From the NCBI GenBank assembly GCA_945878965.1, contig CAMCUJ010000116.1:1-5341 (forward strand): a stretch of 5,341 nt of DNA, read 5' to 3'. The translations under genes and the position numbers were made by a program. This stretch comes from an uncultured Clostridia bacterium. Its GTDB lineage: Bacteria > Bacillota > Clostridia > Monoglobales > Monoglobaceae. The notes beneath the pieces were generated by a model that was given only the letters and a program-made list of their open reading frames with translations, was not told where the DNA came from and did no database searches. Of this stretch, positions 1 through 4,541 are shown piece by piece (within the stretch, counting starts at the first letter, position 1; each line of letters starts with the position of its first letter).

Positions 1-1
1 A

Positions 2-55
2 ACTAATGACAGAGCAGGGATTTACGACAGACATTGGGACGGCACAAGTGAATAA
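2..55 (+). CDS. possible 3' end of an upstream gene (partial)
   Basis: A short open stretch runs into the window and stops at TAA 53-55, giving a tail that reads DRAGIYDRHWDGTSE. A second frame is also open, from base 3 to a TGA at 57-59 with a tail ending DIGTAQVNN, so the frame cannot be fixed from so little sequence. The main reason to believe that a gene ends here is the strong intrinsic terminator that follows about 10 nt later. I do not recognise either tail. The gene could belong to the same mobile element or to the flanking DNA. Confidence 0.3.
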   Translation, partial: TNDRAGIYDRHWDGTSE

Positions 56-65
56 TTGATTTTAT

Positions 66-103
66 GCCTGTTGGAGAGAAGTTTCTCCAGCAGGCTTTTT
101 TTT
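66..103 (+). terminator. intrinsic terminator after the upstream gene
   Basis: A 12-bp stem (66-77 with 84-95), with one G-T wobble at the sixth pair and a 6-nt loop, is followed at once by eight T (96-103). It ends transcription from the upstream gene and insulates the operon that begins at 228. It also marks a natural break: the candidate attachment dyad starts only 8 nt after the T tract. Confidence 0.92.
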
Positions 104-111
104 AGTTCTTA

Positions 112-159
112 AAACACACATTTATGTCCTTTGACTACTAAAGAAAAAAATATGTGTTT
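112..159. other. 48-bp imperfect dyad, candidate serine-recombinase attachment site
   Basis: Pairing base 112 with 159 and moving inward, 17 of 24 positions are complementary, including 11 of the outer 12 (112-123 against 148-159). The axis falls between 135 and 136, so the central dinucleotide is CT, which is not self-complementary. Large serine recombinases act on sites of about 40-50 bp with imperfect dyad symmetry around a non-palindromic dinucleotide, so size and form fit. The location also fits, between a terminator and the operon encoding two such recombinases. It could instead be an operator or a leader hairpin. No second copy was found in this window. Confidence 0.4.
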
Positions 160-181
160 GCCGTTACTTCGAATTTTATGA

Positions 182-214
182 ATTTTCTTTGCCTATAGAC
201 ATATCAAGGAAAAT
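182..214 (+). promoter_or_regulatory. hairpin directly upstream of the first ribosome binding site
   Basis: Bases 182-191 pair with 205-214 (10 bp with one G-T wobble). The 13-nt loop can form three more A-T pairs (194-196 with 201-203). The stem ends at 214 and the GGAGGTG ribosome binding site begins at 215. As RNA it could affect translation of the first gene; as DNA it could be an operator for that gene's HTH product. Much of it is A-T, so chance remains possible. Confidence 0.3.
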
Positions 215-227
215 GGAGGTGTAGCTA

Positions 228-611
228 ATGACAGATGAACAAAAAGCAAATATAATAGCACTCCGTGCTAAAGGATTGACATATGCTGATATTGCTGAGA
301 AACTACAGGTTTCGATTAATACGGTCAAATCATTTTATAGGAGATGCGATAAAAAAACTTTAGTTTGTTGTAAATGCTGTGGAAAGCCTATAAATCAGCC
401 CACCAGAACACGAGAAAAGAAATTCTGCTCCGATAAGTGCAGAATGAAATGGTGGAAATTACACAGTGATGAAATTGATAAAAAGGCAATATACGATTTT
501 AAATGTGAAAGCTGCGGGAAGGAATTTCAAGCATACGGAAATAACCATCGAAAATATTGCAGTCGTGAATGTTATATAAAGATGAGATTCGGAGGTGCTA
601 ACGGTGAGTAA
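228..611 (+). CDS. HTH protein with two FCS-type zinc fingers (first gene of recombination operon)
   Basis: The 127-residue product is a predicted DNA-binding regulator. Residues 8-38 form a helix-turn-helix of the sigma-70 region 4 or resolvase-HTH kind, with the core GLTYADIAEKLQVSINTVKS. Two treble-clef-like zinc fingers follow: C48-x2-C51 with FCSDKC (C67, C71), and C93-x2-C96 with YCSREC (C111, C115). Such proteins are often labelled sigma-70-like, but this one lacks sigma regions 2 and 3, so it is not a full sigma factor. The ATG is supported by GGAGGTG at 215-221, 6 nt upstream. Its last 8 nt overlap the next gene. As the first gene of a recombinase operon it may regulate the operon or help choose recombination direction (inference). 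Its function is not known to me. Confidence 0.9.
   Translation: MTDEQKANIIALRAKGLTYADIAEKLQVSINTVKSFYRRCDKKTLVCCKCCGKPINQPTRTREKKFCSDKCRMKWWKLHSDEIDKKAIYDFKCESCGKEFQAYGNNHRKYCSRECYIKMRFGGANGE
591..595 (+). promoter_or_regulatory. ribosome binding site that decides the GTG start at 604
   Basis: GGAGG lies inside the end of the preceding gene. It is 8 nt from the GTG at 604 but overlaps an in-frame GTG at 595, which would therefore have no usable site of its own. The start is placed at 604 for this reason. Confidence 0.78.
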
Positions 612-789
612 TGCAGAATTAAATAACGAAAAGCTTTATCAAACTACTATGTTTATGGCAAGAAAAATGCTTTTAGACGGCATTATTTCCAAAGAGGAAT
701 ACCATCGGATTGATACAATATTTACCGAGAAATACCGTCCAACTTTGGGTACATTATTTGCTGATATTTCCTTGACTTTAGAGGCATAA
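604..789 (+). CDS. small SHOCT-like protein
   Basis: The 61-residue product has no signal peptide or membrane segment. Residues 19-44 (core MLLDGIISKEEYHRIDTIF) match the SHOCT pattern: a helix, a Gly followed by Ile and Ser/Thr, an acidic pair, then a second amphipathic helix. SHOCT domains are short helical modules thought to mediate protein contacts, and small SHOCT-like proteins are common beside tandem recombinases in clostridial elements. The gene starts with GTG at 604 and overlaps the preceding gene by 8 nt, so translation is probably coupled. The next gene starts 34 nt downstream. A role as an accessory partner or directionality factor for the recombinases is possible but is inferred only from position. 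Confidence 0.85.
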   Translation: MSNAELNNEKLYQTTMFMARKMLLDGIISKEEYHRIDTIFTEKYRPTLGTLFADISLTLEA

Positions 790-823
790 AGAGTGATGTA
801 TAGTATCGGAAGGAAGTGATTAT

Positions 824-2548
824 ATGGCGAAAATAAGAAAAATAGAGCCAACCGTGCCGATACTTAAACAGCGTAAAAAAGTTGCTGCATACTGTCGAGT
901 ATCAATGGAATCGGAGCGTATGATGCATTCTGTTTCCGCCCAGATAAGTTATTACAGCAGTTTGATACAAAACAATCCCGAATGGGAATATGCCGGAGTA
1001 TATGCAGACAGTTTTATAAGCGGCACGAGCACCGTTAAGCGCACCGAATTTAACAGAATGATTAAAGATTGTGAGGATAGGAAAATTGATATTATTCTAT
1101 GTAAAAGTATATCAAGATTTGCAAGAAACACCGTTGACCTCTTGCAAACAGTACGGCATTTAAAAGAACTTGGAATTGAAGTTCGTTTTGAAAAAGAGAA
1201 CATAAACTCAATGAGCGGTGACGGAGAGTTGATGCTCTCGATTCTTGCGAGTTTTGCACAGGAAGAGAGCCGTTCGATTTCAGAAAATGTTAAATGGGCT
1301 ACACGAAAAAGGTTTGAAAAAGGCATACCAAATGGGAGATTTAATATTTACGGCTATCGCTGGCAGGGTGACAAGCTTGTCATTGAACCCGAAGAAGCGA
1401 AAATAGTAAAACTTATTTACGATGATTTTTTGAACGGGTTATCTGCAGAAAGCACTGAAAAGCGACTTGAAGAACTGGGTGTGAAATCCTATAAGGGCGG
1501 ACATTTTGGCAATACAGCAATAAGACAGATTTTAAGTAATATCACATATACCGGAAACTTATTATTTCAAAAGGAATATGTGGCAGACCCTATTACCGGC
1601 AAGTCAAAAATAAACCGTGGAGAACTTCCGCAGTATTATGTTGAAAATACGCATGAGGCAATTATACCGCTTGAGGTTTATCAGGCTGTGCAGGAGGAAC
1701 GCAAACGGCGCAGAGAACTTGGGGTGTTTGCAAATTGGAGTATAAACACATCATGCTTTACAAGTAAAATTAAATGTGGAATATGTGGCAAGAACTACCG
1801 CCGAAGCGGAAAGCGGCAAAACAAAAATTCTGACAAGGTCTATTATATATGGATTTGCAGAACGAAAAGTGACAAAGGAGCAAAGTTTTGCTCGGCGAAA
1901 AGCATACCCGAAATAACGCTGAAAAACATATGTGCCGAGGTACTCGGACTTGATGAGTTTGATGAGGATATATTCTCCGATAGAATCCGTCAAATTACTG
2001 TAATCGGTGCGGATTTGCTTGAATTTCATTTTACGGACGGAACTGTTATTCATAAGCATTGGAAGTCTACGGCACGGACGGATTGCTGGACTGAAGAACG
2101 CAGACGAGAATGGGGCGAACTCCATAAAAACAAAGCAAGCAATCCTAATCGTAAACGATTTAATGAGTTTACAGGTTTTATAAAGTGCGGAAACTGCGGA
2201 GAAAACTATCGAGGACAGTTGGTTACATATGCGGACGGTACAAAAGAGCGTACATGGAGATGCTGCAAAGGCTGCGGAAATACGGCAATTAAGGAATCAA
2301 CATTAAAACCACTGATATGCGGTGTGCTTAACCTTAATGAATATTCCGAACAGCTTATGGACGATGAAATTGTTAATGCGGTTATCTTAAATGGAACGGT
2401 CACATTTCAATTTAAGGACGGGCATACAGAATGCAGGAATTATAAAGAAAAGAAAAAGGGTTGTAAGCATACGGAAGAATATAAGGAATATATGAGTCAG
2501 CTTATGAAAGAAAAATGGCAATGCAGAAAGGAACGTGAGGAACATTGA
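824..2548 (+). CDS. large serine recombinase A, with two C-terminal zinc-ribbon modules
   Basis: This 574-residue site-specific recombinase of the resolvase/invertase family is predicted to cut DNA through a serine-DNA linkage and to move the element. The catalytic domain spans about residues 18-165: YCRVS holds R25 and nucleophile S27, R73 lies in KRTEFNRM, and SRFARN holds R98 and R101. The Recombinase domain covers about 176-296. A zinc ribbon follows (C318, C321, C345, C356), then a segment with HFTDGT at 402-407. A second ribbon (C455, C458, C480 or C481, C484) is followed by a similar segment with QFKDGH at 529-534. The long coiled coil seen in most large serine recombinases is not evident. 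GGAAGG at 808-813 precedes the ATG. The stop overlaps the start of recombinase B. All catalytic residues that I can place are present, so it is probably active. Confidence 0.97.
   Translation: MAKIRKIEPTVPILKQRKKVAAYCRVSMESERMMHSVSAQISYYSSLIQNNPEWEYAGVYADSFISGTSTVKRTEFNRMIKDCEDRKIDIILCKSISRFARNTVDLLQTVRHLKELGIEVRFEKENINSMSGDGELMLSILASFAQEESRSISENVKWATRKRFEKGIPNGRFNIYGYRWQGDKLVIEPEEAKIVKLIYDDFLNGLSAESTEKRLEELGVKSYKGGHFGNTAIRQILSNITYTGNLLFQKEYVADPITGKSKINRGELPQYYVENTHEAIIPLEVYQAVQEERKRRRELGVFANWSINTSCFTSKIKCGICGKNYRRSGKRQNKNSDKVYYIWICRTKSDKGAKFCSAKSIPEITLKNICAEVLGLDEFDEDIFSDRIRQITVIGADLLEFHFTDGTVIHKHWKSTARTDCWTEERRREWGELHKNKASNPNRKRFNEFTGFIKCGNCGENYRGQLVTYADGTKERTWRCCKGCGNTAIKESTLKPLICGVLNLNEYSEQLMDDEIVNAVILNGTVTFQFKDGHTECRNYKEKKKGCKHTEEYKEYMSQLMKEKWQCRKEREEH
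1772..2545 (+). repeat. internal duplication of the zinc-ribbon module in recombinase A
   Basis: Two diverged units of about 112-121 residues follow each other in the protein (residues 317-437 and 454-574). Each has the same order: KCGxCGxNYR ribbon start, a second cysteine group, a leucine-rich helix (LKNICAEVLGLDEF against LKPLICGVLNLNEY), a beta pair ending in F-x-DG (EFHFTDGT against TFQFKDGH), and a charged helix beginning with TEE. The order is clear, but sequence identity is modest, so this is an old duplication seen at protein level rather than a DNA repeat. Confidence 0.75.
2537..2548 (+). promoter_or_regulatory. coupled stop/start: TTG start of recombinase B overlapping the stop of A
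   Basis: The stop TGA of recombinase A (2546-2548) overlaps the start TTG of recombinase B (2545-2547) as TTGA. GAGG at 2537-2540 is the best ribosome binding site, only 4 nt from the TTG. A rare start codon with a short spacer suggests that B depends on ribosomes finishing A, which would keep the two at a fixed ratio. No in-frame ATG lies before the catalytic motif. Confidence 0.6.
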
Positions 2549-4125
2549 CACCGAGAAAAGTAAGGACAATCCCTGCAACAATAAATAAATTTACGGCTGC
2601 TCCGGTCAACAGCATAAAAAGACGCAGGGTTGCCGGATATGCTCGTGTAAGTACAGAACATGATGACCAAAACACAAGTTATGAGGCACAGGTGGATTAT
2701 TATACGAACTACATAAAAGACAGAGATGACTGGGAGTTTGCGGGCATTTATACAGACGAGGGAATTTCAGCAACCTCAACCAAGCACCGTGAAGGGTTTA
2801 ATAATATGATTGCCGATGCGCTGAATGGAAAGATTGACCTTATTATTACAAAGTCCGTCAGTCGTTTTGCACGAAATACAGTGGACAGCCTATCAACCAT
2901 TAGAAAGCTGAAAGAGAACAACATCGAGTGCTATTTCGAGAAAGAAAACATATGGACTTTTGACGGTAAAGGCGAACTGCTTATTACGATTATGAGTTCT
3001 TTGGCACAGGAAGAAAGCCGTTCCATTTCAGAAAATGTTACGTGGGGACACAGAAAACGATTTGCAGACGGCAAAGTGAGTTTTGCATATTCCCGAGTGC
3101 TCGGACTTGACAAAGGAGCAGACGGACAGATTGTTGTAAATCATGAACAGGCAGAAACTGTCAAGCTGATATTTAGGCTGTTTCTTGAGGGCATGACACC
3201 ACATTCCATAGCTGAAGAATTGACAAAGCGAGGTATAAAGTCCCCCGGCGGTAAATACAAGTGGAATCAAGGCACCGTCCGCAGAATGTTGTCAAATGAA
3301 AAATATAAGGGCGATGCGCTTTTGCAAAAAGAGTTTACGGTTGATTTTTTGACAAAAAAGCATAAAAAGAACGAGGGAGAAGTTCCTCAATACTATGTTG
3401 AAGGAAACCACGAGGCAATTATCAGCCCTAAAGTATTCGACCTTGTGCAGGCAGAACTCGAAAGACGCAAACGCACCAAAGGTTCGCGCTACAGTGGGGT
3501 GAGTATATTCTCAAATAAGATAAAATGCGGTGACTGCGGCAGTTGGTACGGTTCAAAGGTCTGGCATTCCACAGACCAATATCGCAAAATCATATATCGT
3601 TGTAACCGTAAATTTGATGGTGATGAGAAATGCGGCACTCCTCATGTTACCGAAGAAGAAATCAAGGAAATATTCATAACTGCTTTTAATAAACTGTTGA
3701 CCGAGAAAAAAGAAATCATCGCAAATGTTGAATTGATGCGCAGGACATTATTTGACACTGCTGAACTTACAGAGGAACGAGATAAAGCCGCAGAAGAAAT
3801 GGCGATACTTGTTGAAATGACGCAGTCTTGTATATCTGAAAATGCTCGGGTAGCACAGAACCAAGAAGAATATCAGAAACATTACAGCGAGCTGGTAAAA
3901 CGGTATGATAAGGAAAAAGAAAAACACGATGAACTAAACTATAAGATAGGACAGAAAAAGGCACAAAGCGAAAAAATGAAACTTTTCATCAAGGCGCTAA
4001 AGAATCGGGATGAAGTCATAACAGAGTTTGATGATGCACTATGGGGCAGCTTGGTAGATTTCATCACTATCGGAAAGAAAGAACGCACCGTGACATTTAA
4101 GGACGGCACGGTGGTAGAAATATGA
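2545..4125 (+). CDS. large serine recombinase B, with zinc ribbon and coiled coil
   Basis: This 526-residue second large serine recombinase is clearly related to A but not identical. The catalytic domain spans about residues 27-172: YARVS holds R34 and nucleophile S36, R82 lies in KHREGFNNM, and SRFARN holds R107 and R110. The Recombinase domain covers about 182-310. One zinc ribbon (C328, C331, C353, C363) is followed by a charged helical stretch at about 405-485, rich in E, K and Q, that looks like the coiled coil typical of the family. The protein ends with VTFKDGT, the same beta motif that ends each module in A. The start is TTG. In known systems the coiled coil controls synapsis and direction, so B may carry that control for the pair (inference). 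A terminator follows about 20 nt after the stop. Confidence 0.97.
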   Translation: MTPRKVRTIPATINKFTAAPVNSIKRRRVAGYARVSTEHDDQNTSYEAQVDYYTNYIKDRDDWEFAGIYTDEGISATSTKHREGFNNMIADALNGKIDLIITKSVSRFARNTVDSLSTIRKLKENNIECYFEKENIWTFDGKGELLITIMSSLAQEESRSISENVTWGHRKRFADGKVSFAYSRVLGLDKGADGQIVVNHEQAETVKLIFRLFLEGMTPHSIAEELTKRGIKSPGGKYKWNQGTVRRMLSNEKYKGDALLQKEFTVDFLTKKHKKNEGEVPQYYVEGNHEAIISPKVFDLVQAELERRKRTKGSRYSGVSIFSNKIKCGDCGSWYGSKVWHSTDQYRKIIYRCNRKFDGDEKCGTPHVTEEEIKEIFITAFNKLLTEKKEIIANVELMRRTLFDTAELTEERDKAAEEMAILVEMTQSCISENARVAQNQEEYQKHYSELVKRYDKEKEKHDELNYKIGQKKAQSEKMKLFIKALKNRDEVITEFDDALWGSLVDFITIGKKERTVTFKDGTVVEI

Positions 4126-4143
4126 ATGATTTTAGATGGGTTT

Positions 4144-4175
4144 GCACTCAGGACTTCGGTCTTGGGTGCTTTTTT
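4144..4175 (+). terminator. intrinsic terminator with UUCG tetraloop after the recombinase operon
   Basis: An 11-bp stem (4144-4154 with 4159-4169), containing two G-T wobbles, is closed by C(TTCG)G, the very stable UUCG tetraloop. Six T follow (4170-4175). It lies 18 nt after the stop of recombinase B and separates the operon from the next transcription unit. Confidence 0.93.
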
Positions 4176-4199
4176 GCACAAAAATTAATATGAAAGCTA

Positions 4200-4228
4200 T
4201 TGAAAAAATAAACCAAATGGTTTATAAT
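4200..4228 (+). promoter_or_regulatory. sigma-A-type promoter of the regulator-ATPase unit
   Basis: TTGAAA at 4200-4205 and a perfect TATAAT at 4223-4228 are separated by 17 nt, the best spacing. Transcription would start near 4235, about 40 nt before the regulator gene. The spacer contains an inverted repeat. Confidence 0.82.
4210..4223. promoter_or_regulatory. candidate operator: inverted repeat between -35 and -10
   Basis: AAACCA and TGGTTT form a perfect 6-bp inverted repeat with a 2-nt centre, placed in the promoter spacer and touching the -10 box. A repressor bound here would block the polymerase. The Cro/C1-type product of the next gene is the natural candidate, giving autoregulation. 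This is inferred from position only. Confidence 0.42.
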
Positions 4229-4237
4229 ATATTTAGC

Positions 4238-4253
4238 AAATATTTTAATATTT
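4238..4253. promoter_or_regulatory. second inverted repeat, just after the predicted transcription start
   Basis: AAATATT and AATATTT form a 7-bp inverted repeat with a 2-nt centre. It is made only of A and T, so chance is a real possibility. Its place just downstream of the predicted start would suit a second operator. Confidence 0.25.
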
Positions 4254-4261
4254 AAGAGTGC

Positions 4262-4265
4262 GGAG
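4262..4265 (+). promoter_or_regulatory. ribosome binding site that decides the ATG start at 4275
   Basis: GGAG lies 9 nt before the ATG at 4275 but directly abuts an in-frame ATG at 4266, which is too close to be used. The regulator is therefore started at 4275. Confidence 0.78.
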
Positions 4266-4274
4266 ATGTGTTAT

Positions 4275-4535
4275 ATGAAATCTTCTGATATGATTAGAGA
4301 ACTGTGTAAGAATAAAAAAATAAGTATTGCTGAACTTGCAAGACGGATAGGACAAACTCCGCAAAATTTTAATAAAAAATTAAAACGAGATACAATAACC
4401 TTAGATGAAATGATACAAATAGCTGATACTCTTGAAGTATCATATAAACAGACATTTATTTTTGAAGATGGCAGTAAAATACAGACAGGAAACTTAGAAA
4501 GAGTAATCAAACCATTGAAAAACAGAAAGGAATGA
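4275..4535 (+). CDS. Cro/C1 (XRE)-type helix-turn-helix regulator
   Basis: This 86-residue DNA-binding protein is predicted to act as a transcriptional repressor. Residues 5-55 form the five-helix HTH_3 fold. The turn and recognition helix are in SIAELARRIGQTPQNFNKKL (17-36), and a later helix contains DEMIQIADTLEV (44-55). A short beta tail follows (FIFEDGSKI, 61-69). Closely similar small regulators are common in mobile elements of Clostridia. It has its own promoter with inverted repeats nearby, so autoregulation is likely. The ATPase gene starts 6 nt after its stop, so they form an operon, and it probably controls ATPase expression. It could instead regulate element functions further downstream. 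Confidence 0.92.
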   Translation: MKSSDMIRELCKNKKISIAELARRIGQTPQNFNKKLKRDTITLDEMIQIADTLEVSYKQTFIFEDGSKIQTGNLERVIKPLKNRKE

Positions 4536-4541
4536 TGATTT

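Larger units (their letters stand above)
104..227 (+). other. non-coding leader of the recombination operon
   Basis: This A+T-rich stretch lies between the upstream terminator and the first operon gene. It holds the 48-bp dyad, the hairpin before the ribosome binding site, and a short direct repeat of GAATTTT at 171-177 and 180-186. I see no convincing sigma-A promoter. TTGACT at 131-136 resembles a -35 box, but no fitting -10 box lies 16-18 nt downstream. TATAGA at 194-199 resembles a -10 box but lacks a -35 partner. The operon may use an activator-dependent or atypical promoter. Confidence 0.5.

Noticed and set aside
131..156. Promoter with TTGACT (131-136) as -35 and TATGTG (151-156) as -10
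   Set aside because: The spacer is only 14 nt and the -10 box is weak; the TTGACT also lies in the centre of the 48-bp dyad.
171..186. Direct repeat of GAATTTT with 9-bp period as iterons or a CRISPR-like repeat
   Set aside because: There are only two short A+T-rich copies, with no further units or regular spacers.
595..606. Earlier GTG start at 595 for the SHOCT-like gene
   Set aside because: This GTG overlaps the GGAGG ribosome binding site; the GTG at 604 has ideal 8-nt spacing.
228..611. Calling the first gene a sigma-70 factor
   Set aside because: Only a region-4-like helix-turn-helix is present; it is followed by zinc fingers, with no region 2 to bind a -10 element.
4166..4179. Alternative hairpin GTGC-TTTTTT-GCAC overlapping the second terminator
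   Set aside because: Four pairs with a T loop cannot compete with the 11-bp UUCG stem that uses the same bases.
639..4181. Several open frames of 60-124 codons on the minus strand across the recombinase operon
   Set aside because: They lie opposite well-supported genes, resemble no family I know, and are explained by the codon pattern of the + strand genes.
4266..4277. Earlier ATG start at 4266 for the XRE regulator
   Set aside because: GGAG directly abuts it, leaving no spacer; the ATG at 4275 is 9 nt away and gives the usual N-terminus for this family.
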